From contig NZ_PQSP01000005.1 in assembly GCF_003991585.1 (NCBI RefSeq), forward strand, positions 152,385 to 216,384: a DNA stretch of 64,000 nt. Reading direction: 5' to 3'. Position numbers and translations under genes: made by a program. The DNA is from Saezia sanguinis. Its GTDB lineage: Bacteria; Pseudomonadota; Gammaproteobacteria; Burkholderiales; Burkholderiaceae_C. This document shows, in pieces, positions 45,461-55,495 of this stretch (positions are counted from its first letter, which is position 1; every line of letters begins with the position of its first letter). The notes under the pieces are model-generated. The model had not been told where the DNA came from, searched no databases, and saw only the letters and a list, made by a program, of their open reading frames with translations.

Positions 45461-45724
45461 ATGATGCAGTTGCTTTATAACTCTGAGAATTTCAGTGTCA
45501 TTGCCGTGGCATTAACTGAGCAGAACCAGCCGCAGGAGGTGCAGCGGGGCGGCTATGAAATTGTCAATAAACTGACTGGCAAGGGAATTTATCTGGAAGG
45601 CGATCTGGCCAGAAAGTTTCAGCGGGAGGTACAACAGATTGCAGAGCAGTCTGATGAGCAGGGTGATCTGGAAGACTACCTGCAAAATTATGACGAATTG
45701 ATGCACCGTGTGGTGCAAAATTAA
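45461..45724 (+). CDS. DUF3567 family protein
   Basis: 87 aa from ATG 45461 (MMQLLYNSENFSVIAVAL), behind AAAGGAG at ideal spacing. Family pattern: LLYNSENF start, RGGYEIVNKLTGKGIYLEG centre and an acidic DLEDYLQNYDELMH end. The family is typical of Burkholderiales and of unknown function. The frame extends 34 codons further up, without family-like sequence. kdsA lies 143 bp downstream. Confidence 0.8.
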   Translation: MMQLLYNSENFSVIAVALTEQNQPQEVQRGGYEIVNKLTGKGIYLEGDLARKFQREVQQIAEQSDEQGDLEDYLQNYDELMHRVVQN

Positions 45725-45819
45725 CCTCTGCCTGCCATTTATATCAGCATTGCCTGTGTAGGGCAGTGCTTTCGACTGTTTTTTAGGTGATAGCAGGTAT
45801 CTGTGCCTAAATCTTCTAA

Positions 45820-46713
<894 letters not shown>

Positions 46714-46780
46714 GCCATGTGTGCAGCTTTTGTTGATGCTGTATGTGCTGGTGAGCAGCGCTGACAGGGGATGCAGCGAA

Positions 46781-46804
46781 AAACGGGGCCGACAGGCCCC
46801 GTTT
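46781..46804. terminator. bidirectional terminator between kdsA and the SlyB-like gene
   Basis: Perfect 10-bp stem (46781-46790 with 46795-46804) and GACA loop. On the minus strand it continues into TTTTT-CGC; on the plus strand GTTT then GCTTT. Confidence 0.82.
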
Positions 46805-46835
46805 GCTTTGGTGTTGTTTTAAGTGTGATCAAAGA

Positions 46836-47309
46836 TCAGTGCGATACGCGTGCTGCCCCCCGGTCGGTGGTCAGAATTCTGACGCGGTCACCAACCTGGA
46901 ATGTTTCTCCGCTGCTGGGCTCCTGCACAACAGCGCGGGTCGTGCCGCTGTCTTCACGAACGGTAATTTCCAGTGCCTGGGTGCGTGTGACGCGTTCTTC
47001 CGCTGTGCTGCCAAGCAGGCCGCCGCCCAGTGCGCCAAGAACACCGCCTAAAATGGCCCAGCGGCCGTGCCCGCCATCAATCGTGCTGCCGGCCACACCG
47101 CCGATCACGGCGCCGCCGATTTTGCCCACACCGGAGTCAGTGCCTTCAACCGTGACGGTTCTGATGTCGGTAATGACGCCGGTGCGCACGGTCTGCGACC
47201 TGCGGGCCTCATCCCGCGAGTAAACATCGCCTGTCAGCGAGGAAGCGCACCCGGCTAAAACCAGGCACACCGTTACAATGGTGGTGGTTAACATGGATAG
47301 AATACGCAT
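46836..47309 (-). CDS. SlyB/Pcp-like glycine-zipper outer-membrane lipoprotein
   Basis: 157 aa from ATG 47309 (MRILSMLTTTIVTVCLVLAG), with AAAGGAC upstream. The lipobox VLAGC gives lipidated Cys21. Residues about 65-105 form the glycine-zipper 2TM segment (KIGGAVIGGVAGS and GGVLGALGGGLLG), followed by a beta-rich end (ALEITVREDSGTTRAVVQ, GDRVRILTT). SlyB-like proteins support outer-membrane stability. Convergent with kdsA. Confidence 0.88.
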   Translation of the reverse strand: MRILSMLTTTIVTVCLVLAGCASSLTGDVYSRDEARRSQTVRTGVITDIRTVTVEGTDSGVGKIGGAVIGGVAGSTIDGGHGRWAILGGVLGALGGGLLGSTAEERVTRTQALEITVREDSGTTRAVVQEPSSGETFQVGDRVRILTTDRGAARVSH

Positions 47310-47519
47310 TTGAAGTCCTTTCTTGTATTTGATTTCATGGCCAAGCATAGCCTACCAGCCCGGAACCTGTTGCCGGATTACAGCAAGGGGCATGCATTCA
47401 TTTTAAGGCGAACTTTGCACAGGTGTTCAGCCAAGTATATAACGGTTATTTTCCGGTGGGAACATGCGGCGGCATGACAGGCCTGGAAGTATCCACTGTT
47501 GTCAGCAGGGTGGAATGAA

Positions 47520-48923
47520 TTGGACGGGGCAATTGACTATACGGAAAAAGCGGTAGCGGAAGGTTCGGCGCAGCCTGCTGTGCCTGATGGCCTGCCTGCA
47601 CCACAACGGCACTGGGCGGTATTGGGCATCATGATGGGGTTGATGCTGTCGGTGATGGAGTCCACCATGGTGAATGTGGCTCTGCCGACGATTGCCCGTG
47701 AGCTCAATGTATCTGGCGCGGCTTCGGTGTGGATTGTTAATGCATACAATCTTTCGATTCTGGCCTTTCTGTTGCCGTGCGCTGCCTGGGGTGAGCGTAT
47801 CGGCTTGCAGCGTGTCTTCCGTCTGGGCATGGCGGTTTTCATGTGTGCATCGCTGGGTTGCATGCTGTCGGACACATTGGTTCAGTTGTGCGTGTTCAAG
47901 GTTATTCAGGGCGTCGGGGCGGCTGCGATGATGAGCATGATGGGAGGGCTGACACGCTTCACCTACCCCTCGCATCTGTTTGGGCGGGGGATCGGCATCA
48001 ATGCCATGACCGTGGCGGTTTCTTCCATGCTGGGGCCGCTGGTGTGTTCCCTGATTTTGTCGATTGCCAACTGGCACTGGCTGTTTTTCCTGAACATTCC
48101 GCTGTGCGCGTTTGCGCTGTATGTGACACGCCTCCTGCCGCAGACACCACGTAAGCATAAGCCTTTTGATTATGTCAGCGCCGTATTGTGTGCGTTTACG
48201 CTGTGCCTGTTTGTGTTTTCGGTGGATCATATTTACTCCCATTCGTTGCGTTCGGTTGCAGGTATGGTGGTCGCACTGGTGTGCGGTTATATTCTGGTGC
48301 GGCGTGTGCGTCACGAAGATCAGCCGCTGGTGCCGCTGGATTTGTTTCGCATCGAGCCTTTTGCCTTTGCGGTGATGGCGTCTGCTTTTTCGTTTGCCGG
48401 TTATATGGTGGCACTGGTGGCGCTGCCGTTCCATTTGCAGCTGTTTTTCGGGCTGACGCAGTTGCAGGCCGGGTATCTGCTGGGGGTGTGGCCGATTGGC
48501 TCTGGAATGATGGCGCTGGTTGCCGCGCGGCTGGCTGAGCGTTATTCGGCCTCTGTGCTGGCGGGAATTGGTGCTTCGGTCATGGGGTTTGCTATGCTTG
48601 GGCTGGCGTGTGTGCCGGCCTATACGCCGGTGCCTGTTCTGGCGGTATTCATCACGCTGGTTGGCGTAGGTTTTGGATTTTTTCAGATGCCTAACAACAA
48701 GGCCATGCTGTCTTCAGCGCCAAGGGAGCGCAGCGGCGCGGCCGGTGGTGTGCAGGCCACCACCCGCGTGTTCAGCCAAAGCATGGGTGCAGCGCTGGTG
48801 GCTTTTGCGCTGGCTTTGCCGGTGTTGCAGACCACAACGATTGCATTGCTGTGTGGTTGCGCATGCACACTGGCTGCGGTGGCGGTGAATGTCATCCGCT
48901 TTCGAGTGCAGCGCGCACCATAG
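47520..48923 (+). CDS. MFS transporter, DHA2-like drug efflux type
   Basis: About 467 aa with 14 likely helices. Motif A-like loop is CAAWGERIGLQRVFRLGM, and the helix 5 region is GRGIGINAMTVAVSSMLGPLV. The first helix starts near LGIMMGLMLSVMESTMVNVALP, whose ALP/N pattern is common in DHA2 exporters. No ATG lies near the family start. TTG at 47520 has AGGGTGG upstream; TTG 47499 is the alternative. Tail-to-tail with the next MFS gene, 31 bp apart. Substrate unknown. Confidence 0.8.
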   Translation: MDGAIDYTEKAVAEGSAQPAVPDGLPAPQRHWAVLGIMMGLMLSVMESTMVNVALPTIARELNVSGAASVWIVNAYNLSILAFLLPCAAWGERIGLQRVFRLGMAVFMCASLGCMLSDTLVQLCVFKVIQGVGAAAMMSMMGGLTRFTYPSHLFGRGIGINAMTVAVSSMLGPLVCSLILSIANWHWLFFLNIPLCAFALYVTRLLPQTPRKHKPFDYVSAVLCAFTLCLFVFSVDHIYSHSLRSVAGMVVALVCGYILVRRVRHEDQPLVPLDLFRIEPFAFAVMASAFSFAGYMVALVALPFHLQLFFGLTQLQAGYLLGVWPIGSGMMALVAARLAERYSASVLAGIGASVMGFAMLGLACVPAYTPVPVLAVFITLVGVGFGFFQMPNNKAMLSSAPRERSGAAGGVQATTRVFSQSMGAALVAFALALPVLQTTTIALLCGCACTLAAVAVNVIRFRVQRAP

Positions 48924-48954
48924 TTTGTGCTGTCAGCCAGTGTGCGCGAGCGTT

Positions 48955-50175
48955 TTATTTGATGGATCTGACGAGCCTGGCGCAGCGCCATGCCACCCAG
49001 AGCCCGGCCAGGCAACAGGCGCACATGATGACCCAGGTCCATTGCCAACTGCCATGGTTGGCGTCTGCCAGCGCGCCGACCATCGGCGGGAGCAGAAACT
49101 GGCCACTCGATGAGATCTGCTGCATCCAGCCGACCGTGGTGGAAATGGTGTTGCGGTCAGGGGCCAGTTCAATGGCCAGCGAAAACAGGGTGCCTGGAAT
49201 CAGCCCGCCCAGCGCTGAAAATACGATGACGGCAACAAACCGCAGCCAGGCCAGCCCGCTGAAGTGCAGGTTCAGCGTGGCAAAAGCAAACACCGAGCAA
49301 ATGCCCATGGTGATGAAACCGATGGCCAGCAGTTTGGGGGCAGATCTGCCGCGGGCCAGCAGGTGCCCGGCCCAGACATTGCCGATGATATTGGCTGCGG
49401 CCACCGTGGCGGTCATGACGCCAACCAGTCCTGCAGGAATACCGGCCTGCGCATAAATGGAAGGCAGGAAACCGACCACAGCCAGCCATTGGCCCGAATA
49501 CATGCCAAACGCGATAGCGATTAACCATGGGCCGGGGGATTTCAGTGTCAGGGCCAACCGTGTCTGGAGTCCGTTGAACAGTGTCCGGATATGGGGGGTA
49601 GTATTAGGGGTAGATGTTTTTGCCGCTGGGGCAGGCAGAAAACGATAAGCGCCACCAGCCATGAGCAGCGTCAGCAGGCCGAGTAAAAACCACCACGGGC
49701 GCCAGTTCAGCCAATTGATAACGATGGCCCCGGCCAGCAATGAAATCGCAGTGCCAAATGGCATATAGGCACCCCATAGGCCCAGCATTCTGGACAGTTC
49801 CCCTGGTGTTGTGAGCTGGCGTAACATGGCGGGGGCCGGCATTACAACCAGCAGAAAACCAGCACCTTCCAGGCCGCGCAGCAACAGCAGTGTTGTGGCG
49901 CTGTCAGCGAATGTGCCCGACAGGCTGGTCAGGGCCAGTAGCCCCAGCCCGGCGACCATGCTGCGCTTAAGCCCCCAGCCTTCAACCATGGAACCAATCA
50001 GCAGCCCCAGCAACATGCCTGCGAGCTGCACGATAGACAGTAAAAGGCCTGCCTGCATGTCCGTCAGCCCGAATTCGAGCCGCAGGACAGGCAATGCCGG
50101 GCCAATTTTGGCAATGTGCAAAGCAGAGCAAACGCCTGCCAGAAGCACAACATAGGCGCAAGTAATGGGTTTCAT
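48955..50175 (-). CDS. MFS transporter, CynX/NimT-like 12-TM type
   Basis: 406 aa from ATG 50175 (MKPITCAYVVLLAGVCSALH); a GTG or other start nine codons earlier is less likely. Twelve helices. Loop 2-3 reads GSMVEGWGLKRSMVAGLGLL, and the C-terminal half begins near residue 205 (SPGPWLIAIAFGMYSGQWLAVV, in part). I recognise the broad family of cyanate/nitroimidazole-type MFS proteins but not the substrate. Convergent with the DHA2-like gene. 311 bp separate it from the MBL-fold gene, holding no feature I can support. Confidence 0.8.
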   Translation of the reverse strand: MKPITCAYVVLLAGVCSALHIAKIGPALPVLRLEFGLTDMQAGLLLSIVQLAGMLLGLLIGSMVEGWGLKRSMVAGLGLLALTSLSGTFADSATTLLLLRGLEGAGFLLVVMPAPAMLRQLTTPGELSRMLGLWGAYMPFGTAISLLAGAIVINWLNWRPWWFLLGLLTLLMAGGAYRFLPAPAAKTSTPNTTPHIRTLFNGLQTRLALTLKSPGPWLIAIAFGMYSGQWLAVVGFLPSIYAQAGIPAGLVGVMTATVAAANIIGNVWAGHLLARGRSAPKLLAIGFITMGICSVFAFATLNLHFSGLAWLRFVAVIVFSALGGLIPGTLFSLAIELAPDRNTISTTVGWMQQISSSGQFLLPPMVGALADANHGSWQWTWVIMCACCLAGLWVAWRCARLVRSIK

Positions 50176-50486
50176 GAAAATGACGCAGGTATTGTCAAAC
50201 ACCTGTGAATTGACCGCAGACGGCTGGCAGTGCCTGCCATGATGCGTGTCATTGAAGAATATTGAAACACAACGAAGTACAGTGATTGTGCATCAAGCCG
50301 GATAGAGGCTGCTTGGCACAGCGGGATTGTCGTATAGGTGCAGATGCTATCTGGAACTGGCAAGCTGTCAGGCAGGCAACTCAGGTATCATATGCTAAAA
50401 ATTCTGCATGAAAAAGGCAGGGGCCTGGTTGCTGTGTCTGGCATGGTGCCCCTATGGAGATGTGCAGAGAAGGAGATAAACGTTTC

Positions 50487-51128
50487 ATGTTGAAGTACCA
50501 CATTGTCCCGGTAACCCCTTTTGTTCAGAACTGCTCGATTGTCTGGTGCGATCAGACCCAGGCAGGCGCGGTTATTGATCCGGGTGGTGAATTGCCCAAG
50601 ATTGAAGCTGCTGCACAGGAGCTTGGTGTGCGGCTGGAGCAGATCTGGATCACGCATGGGCATGTGGATCATGCTGCTGGTGCGGCCAAGATGTCGCGGG
50701 AACTGGATATTCCGATTTACGGCCCACAGGAAGAAGACCTGTTCTGGATTGAGAAGCTGAAAGACCGGGCCATCAGCATGCCTGCTTTCAGAGAGGCCGA
50801 GCCGTTTATTCCGGCGCGCTGGCTGCATGACCTGGATCAGGTGCATATTGGCCAGGAAACGCTGGAGGTCAGGCATTGCCCGGGGCATACGCCGGGGCAT
50901 GTGGTGTTTCATGCCAAAGAGATTCGGCGGGCCTTTGTCGGTGATGTTCTGTTTGCCGGATCTATTGGCCGTACGGATTTTCCGCGCGGCAATTATGATC
51001 AGCTCATCAGCAGTATCGTCGAGCGCCTGTGGCCGATGGGAGATGACACCGTGTTCATTCCGGGGCATGGCCCGGAGAGCTCTTTTGGGCAGGAGCGCCA
51101 GACCAACCCGTTTGTCGGCGGGACCTGA
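50487..51128 (+). CDS. MBL-fold metallohydrolase, glyoxalase II-like (YcbL type)
   Basis: 213 aa from ATG 50487 (MLKYHIVPVTPFVQNCSIVW), with AAGGAGAT upstream. The dinuclear metal motif THGHVDH holds His57, His59, Asp61 and His62. CPGHTPGHVVF supplies His near 126, FVGDVLFAGSIGRTDFP the bridging Asp, and FIPGHGPES the last His. It lacks the C-terminal substrate domain of classical GloB, so it fits the YcbL thioesterase group. A GC-rich hairpin without T-run (51131-51150) follows. Confidence 0.88.
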   Translation: MLKYHIVPVTPFVQNCSIVWCDQTQAGAVIDPGGELPKIEAAAQELGVRLEQIWITHGHVDHAAGAAKMSRELDIPIYGPQEEDLFWIEKLKDRAISMPAFREAEPFIPARWLHDLDQVHIGQETLEVRHCPGHTPGHVVFHAKEIRRAFVGDVLFAGSIGRTDFPRGNYDQLISSIVERLWPMGDDTVFIPGHGPESSFGQERQTNPFVGGT

Positions 51129-51155
51129 GCGCCGCGCAACAAAACGCGGCCGGAA

Positions 51156-51491
51156 TTATTCTGTCAGCAGTAAATAAATTAACGGGGCCTGCTCCATTTC
51201 GCCCGCGCGGCTGTTGACCGCAGCGACAATGGTGCATAGCCATTGCCTGATGGTGTTGCTGGCTTCTCCCATGTGAATGGCTCTTAAAAGAATGGATTCA
51301 TCTTCTGCCAGATGTGCCCGTGTCATGCCTTGTTCAGGAAAGCGCAGTCCGGAGAGGATGTCAATGCATGAATCGGGATTTTTCCCGCTGTAACCTTCAG
51401 CGTATTCAAAAGCCAGCGCGAAAGCATCCAGCAAATCATTGAGCGTTTGCAGGGCTTGCAGGTCAAGCGTGACGAGTCTGAGTTGTGCCAT
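51156..51491 (-). CDS. hypothetical protein (111 aa)
   Basis: Not recognised. A soluble, mostly helical, acidic protein, beginning MAQLRLVTLDLQALQTLNDL. Two Cys (DSCIDI and QWLCTIV). The C-terminus is hydrophobic (QAPLIYLLLTE). It lies downstream of the M48 protease gene on the same strand but beyond that gene's terminator, so it needs its own promoter. Convergent with the MBL-fold gene. Confidence 0.6.
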   Translation of the reverse strand: MAQLRLVTLDLQALQTLNDLLDAFALAFEYAEGYSGKNPDSCIDILSGLRFPEQGMTRAHLAEDESILLRAIHMGEASNTIRQWLCTIVAAVNSRAGEMEQAPLIYLLLTE

Positions 51492-51528
51492 TTTGATGTG
51501 ACCGGTTTGAAAAATTGAACACCATCAT

Positions 51529-51569
51529 AAAAACAGGCAGGTGACTGGCAACACCAGCCATCCTGCCTG
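51529..51569 (-). terminator. terminator of the M48 protease gene
   Basis: On the minus strand an 8-bp outer stem (51562-51569 with 51534-51541) with a nested CTGG/CCAG pair is followed by TTTTTATG. It lies 25 bp after the protease stop. Confidence 0.75.
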
Positions 51570-51593
51570 CAGACGTTTCAGCGTGATGCTGGA

Positions 51594-52436
51594 TTAACGT
51601 CTTCCGCCTTGGCGACGGGCTTCTTCATACAGAGGCATGACGTTCGGCAGGTTGAGCTTGAGGTCAGTGATGCGCTGGCTGTTCTGAGGATGGGTTCTCA
51701 GGAATGTAGGCGTATCGTTGCTGCCACCGGCACGGTCCATTTTCTCCCACAGGGAGATAGCGGCTTGCGGGTTGTAGCCGGCACGGGCGGCAATTTCCTG
51801 TCCGATGCGGTCGGCTTCGCTTTCATCGGAGCGGCTGAACTGCAGTGACATCAGTTGTGTGCCCAGGTTGACCAGATAATCCGATGCCACATTGCCATCA
51901 ACACCGGCAGCGCTGGCGCCAAGAGACAGACCGGTGTTGGTCAGTGCGGTTTTGTTGATTTGGGTGAGCGAGTGTTCGCGCAGGGCGTGCACCATTTCGT
52001 GGCCCATCACAATGGCGATTTCGTCATCGGTCAGTTTCAGGGAGTCAATCAGGCCGGTGTAGAAAGCGATTTTGCCACCAGGCATACAGAATGCATTCAA
52101 CTCTTTGCTGCGGATCAGGCTGACCTGCCAGTTCCAGCTTTCAGCTTTCGGGTTGAAGCTGTAGGTATAGGGAATCAGTCGCTGTGCAATAGTTTGCAGG
52201 CGCTTGTTTTGTGCGTTGTTGGCAGGAACCAGTGCATTTTGCTTTTTGGCTTCTGTCAAAAGCTGTTGGTACTGGAGGTCTGCAGCCTGTTCAAGCTCAT
52301 CAGCGGTGACAGCACCGGGAACGACGGCGCTCATTAAAGCAGAACCGCAACCAGCCAGGCCCAGGGCCAGCAAGGGGACTGTGATCAGCCATTTTTTGCA
52401 TTGAAGCAGGCTTTTTTGGACAACGGACTGTTCCAT
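51594..52436 (-). CDS. M48 family metalloprotease, lipoprotein (LoiP/YggG-like)
   Basis: 280 aa. The lipobox LAGC gives Cys30, so it is membrane-anchored and faces the periplasm. The zinc motif is HEMVH, His146, Glu147, His150; the third ligand is in DESEADRIGQEIAARAGYNP (about 203 on). The length and order resemble E. coli LoiP, an outer-membrane-associated protease linked to osmotic stress and BamA quality control. Ends RRQGGRR. ATG 52436 has AAGGAGA upstream. Confidence 0.9.
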   Translation of the reverse strand: MEQSVVQKSLLQCKKWLITVPLLALGLAGCGSALMSAVVPGAVTADELEQAADLQYQQLLTEAKKQNALVPANNAQNKRLQTIAQRLIPYTYSFNPKAESWNWQVSLIRSKELNAFCMPGGKIAFYTGLIDSLKLTDDEIAIVMGHEMVHALREHSLTQINKTALTNTGLSLGASAAGVDGNVASDYLVNLGTQLMSLQFSRSDESEADRIGQEIAARAGYNPQAAISLWEKMDRAGGSNDTPTFLRTHPQNSQRITDLKLNLPNVMPLYEEARRQGGRR

Positions 52437-52587
52437 AGTCGAATTCTCCTTGTAAAATCAAATAATGAGGGCTATTGTAATTTAGAATGTGTGAAGCACA
52501 AGGATTACTTGAAGGTGTTACATGCGTACCCGATAAAGGCATATCAATAATGTCGGTGATGGGTGTTTGGTCAACGAGGAGCGCGGA

Positions 52588-53178
52588 GTGAAGAGGTCTT
52601 ACAAGCGGTGGCTGATCGGTATTGTGATTGTGGCGTGTGCGTTGTGGGCCGGAAGCTGCGCGACACGGATGATTGCCGACTCATCGCAGACACTGGTTTC
52701 CGAGCAGATTCTGGAGGATGTGACCCGGCTGGCCCGGCATGGCGACTGGTTTGTCACCCGAGGGGTGCATCATACGGATAATTTTGTTGCGACTGTGACC
52801 AATGCGCCTTTGTCTCATGCCGCGATTTACGATGCGGAGCGCGGAGAGGTGATTGAGGCCGAAGGGGTTGGTATACATACAACACCGTTGGCGGAGTTTT
52901 TGGCCAAGTCGCAGCGGGTGCTGATTATCCGCCCGATGTGGGCTTCCGATAAAAACAGTGCTGAAGCGGTGGTACGCGCCAGGGAGTGGGTCGGCAAGGG
53001 GTATAACTTTACCGGTCTGGTCGGGTTGAATATGCCCGACAGGTATTACTGCACCCAGTTGGTGGTTGCCGCATACAAACCCGCCTGGGAGGGCCGGCCA
53101 GACAACCCGGTACCACCGGTGATTCAACCTGCCCAGATGTACCACTGGGGCAAAATCATATACGACAGCGGGCCGTAG
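52588..53178 (+). CDS. YiiX-like permuted papain-fold lipoprotein
   Basis: 196 aa from GTG 52588 (MKRSYKRWLIGIVIVACALW), preceded by GAGGAG. Signal with a possible lipobox AGSC at 21-24. The fold pattern of YiiX/DUF830 (permuted NlpC/P60) is visible: GDWFVTRG (52-59), catalytic His77 in APLSHAAIYD, and catalytic Cys155 in RYYCTQLVVAAY. Such proteins may cleave amide or ester bonds in lipids or peptidoglycan. The substrate is unknown. A TTG seven codons upstream is an alternative start. Confidence 0.8.
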   Translation: MKRSYKRWLIGIVIVACALWAGSCATRMIADSSQTLVSEQILEDVTRLARHGDWFVTRGVHHTDNFVATVTNAPLSHAAIYDAERGEVIEAEGVGIHTTPLAEFLAKSQRVLIIRPMWASDKNSAEAVVRAREWVGKGYNFTGLVGLNMPDRYYCTQLVVAAYKPAWEGRPDNPVPPVIQPAQMYHWGKIIYDSGP

Positions 53179-53317
53179 GCTAAACATATCAGTTTGATTG
53201 TTACAAGTTGTGCGCTTGGCAGACCGGCGCAATTGAGGTGCTGGCTGCCATGGTGTTTCTATTGAATTTAAAATGTATGAATTTTGAGCGATCCTGCAAC
53301 GGACCAAGGATGTTATT

Positions 53318-54751
53318 TTGAGTGAGCAGCAAACAAAAGGATGGTGGCAGGTCTGGTCCGTGTATCTGCGCCCGGAAGCCTTACGGATGCTGTTTCTGGG
53401 GTTTTCGGCCGGTTTGCCGCTGCTGCTGGTGCTGGGGACGCTGACGCTGCGTTTATCGGAAGCCGGGGTGTCTCGTGCAAGCATTGGATACTTGAGCTGG
53501 GTGGCGCTGGCTTATGGGTTTAAATGGGTCTGGTCGCCTTTTGTGGATAGACTCCCCATCCCATTACTGACCTCGTGGCTGGGGCGGCGGCGCAGTTGGC
53601 TGCTGCTGGCGCAGGCAGGAATCATCGCGGGCCTGGTGGGCATGGCGCTGACCGATGTGCAGCAGGGGCTTGGGACATTGGTTGGTTTTGCGTTGCTGGT
53701 GGCGTTTTCATCGGCAACGCAGGATATTGCACTGGATGCCTACCGGATTGAGTCGGCTGAAAAAAAGGTGCAGGCGGCCCTTTCTGCCACCTATCAGGCC
53801 GGATACCGTCTGGCAATGATCTGGTCGGGGGCCGGTGCATTGTGGATTGCAGCCCGTGTGCAGCAGGGCACCGCGGGGTATGACGCCTATGCATGGCAGG
53901 TGTCTTATCTGGTGATGGCCGCTTCGGTGCTGGTGGGTGTGCTGACGGTATTGCTGTCGCCGGAAAAAGTGCGGGTAGCGCCAACGCCATTACCACAGGA
54001 TGTGCTGGGGCACCGGCTCTCCATGTTGGAGCGACTGGCGCTTTGGGTCATGTCGGTGGTGGTTGCGCCATTTGCCGATTTTCTGCACCGCTACCGCTGG
54101 CAGGCGGTTATTATTCTGGCGCTGATTGCCGTGTACCGCATTTCGGATATTGTCATGGGCGTGATGAGCAACCCGTTTTATAACGAGATGGGTTATACCA
54201 AAGAGCAGATTGCGGCGGTCAGCAAAGTGTTTGGTCTGATCATGACGCTGGTGGGTACCTTTATTGGTGGCGTCATGGTGATGCGTGCAGGGGTGTTTCG
54301 GATTTTAATGCTGGGCGCAGCGCTCAGCGCGGCCACCAACTTGCTGTTTGCATGGCTGGCGTGGCATGGGGATGGCTTGCAGGTGCTGGATATCAACCTG
54401 ACCCTGTGGGGCTTGCATCTGGCGGTGGAAGGCAAGGTGGTTGCGCTGGTGGCGGTGATTTCAATGGATAACCTGAGCGGCGGGATTGCATCGGCGGCGT
54501 TTATCGGCTACCTGTCCAGCCTGACCAGCATTCAGTTTTCGGCCACGCAATATGCGTTGTTTTCATCGTTGATGATGCTGATTCCGAAATTCATTGGCGG
54601 CTTCTCGGGGGTGTTTGTCGATCGCTTTCAGTACCCGACATTTTTTGTCTGCACGGCACTGCTGGGCCTGCCGGTGCTGGCATTGGTCTGGCTGGCAAGC
54701 CGGGTACACGAGCAAAGCAAACCGGTGCTGGTTCAGAAAGCGCCGGATTGA
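53318..54751 (+). CDS. ampG: AmpG-like MFS muropeptide permease
   Basis: 477 aa, with twelve to fourteen helices. Typical AmpG sequence: LRMLFLGFSAGLPLLLVLGT-like start (here EALRMLFLGFSAGLPLLLV), WVALAYGFKWVWSPFVDR and SATQDIALDAYRIESAE. AmpG imports anhydromuropeptides for recycling, which the NagZ at 30169 would then trim. TTG start at 53318 with AAGGA eight bases upstream; no ATG is near. It ends 6 bp before the convergent SPOR gene, with no room for separate terminators. Confidence 0.87.
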   Translation: MSEQQTKGWWQVWSVYLRPEALRMLFLGFSAGLPLLLVLGTLTLRLSEAGVSRASIGYLSWVALAYGFKWVWSPFVDRLPIPLLTSWLGRRRSWLLLAQAGIIAGLVGMALTDVQQGLGTLVGFALLVAFSSATQDIALDAYRIESAEKKVQAALSATYQAGYRLAMIWSGAGALWIAARVQQGTAGYDAYAWQVSYLVMAASVLVGVLTVLLSPEKVRVAPTPLPQDVLGHRLSMLERLALWVMSVVVAPFADFLHRYRWQAVIILALIAVYRISDIVMGVMSNPFYNEMGYTKEQIAAVSKVFGLIMTLVGTFIGGVMVMRAGVFRILMLGAALSAATNLLFAWLAWHGDGLQVLDINLTLWGLHLAVEGKVVALVAVISMDNLSGGIASAAFIGYLSSLTSIQFSATQYALFSSLMMLIPKFIGGFSGVFVDRFQYPTFFVCTALLGLPVLALVWLASRVHEQSKPVLVQKAPD

Positions 54752-54757
54752 CGCGTT

Positions 54758-55495
54758 TTAAGGGTGGGGTGTTTCACACAGCCTGAATGCCGGAGCAGTT
54801 GCCTGAGCGGCCAGTTGATCCAGTTGTGTGCGCTGTTCCGGTGTGGCCTGCGCAATGCGCAGCAACTGCCCGATCGGGTTAAGCGTCCAGGGCACAATGC
54901 GGGCTTCGGTGACGTTTTTCTCGAGGATGGTGGACATCAAGCGGTCAGCATTGCTTCTTTCCCTGAATAGTCCCAGCGTCAGCCCTGGCTGATACTGGGG
55001 GCGGTTGCGGATGATTTCAGAGACGACTCCCAGTCCGGCCAGCTCTGCTTTTTTATTCTGTGCTTCGTCTTCAGATTCAAACGGGCCGATATACACTGCC
55101 CACGAGCTGGGCTCAGTCTGTACACTCATTTCCCACATTTCATCAGGCAGGGCGGTGCTGACCAGTTGTTGCAACTGGCTGGATTGTGTGCCGCTCAACG
55201 GACCGGTTTCAATGCAGACCAGGTCGGTACGTGGTGGTGTTACAGTTGCAGGAGCCGGTGCAGGTACAGCAGATGCCGTTTGTGTGGTGGCTGCAGGTGC
55301 TGAGGCCGGAAACGCGATGTTGCTGGCATTGGCCGCAGAGGAGGGGGCCGTGCGCAGTGCTTCGGGGCGAACCTGGTTGGTGATGCGTTGCGGCTCACGG
55401 TTTTCCATGCCGGGTTTTTCACCAAACCAGCCCTGTGTCCAGCCGTAAAAGGCGATATTGATAACCAGAACCACCAGAATCAGAAATCTCAACAT
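54758..55495 (-). CDS. SPOR domain-containing membrane protein
   Basis: 245 aa. One helix at residues 3-20, then a Pro/Ala-rich linker (about 45-100) and a C-terminal SPOR domain (about 100-180) with VCIETGPLSGTQSSQLQQLV, WAVYIGPFESEDEAQNKKAE and the closing LGLFRERSNADRLMSTI. SPOR domains bind denuded septal glycan, suggesting a divisome role. The start overlaps the end of birA by 7 bp, so it is translationally coupled. In many Burkholderiales coaX lies between them. Confidence 0.85.
   Translation of the reverse strand: MLRFLILVVLVINIAFYGWTQGWFGEKPGMENREPQRITNQVRPEALRTAPSSAANASNIAFPASAPAATTQTASAVPAPAPATVTPPRTDLVCIETGPLSGTQSSQLQQLVSTALPDEMWEMSVQTEPSSWAVYIGPFESEDEAQNKKAELAGLGVVSEIIRNRPQYQPGLTLGLFRERSNADRLMSTILEKNVTEARIVPWTLNPIGQLLRIAQATPEQRTQLDQLAAQATAPAFRLCETPHP

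Noticed and set aside
47502..48434. 310-codon minus-strand open frame opposite the DHA2-type MFS gene
   Set aside because: His/Gln/Arg-rich antisense composition; the plus strand encodes a clear membrane transporter.
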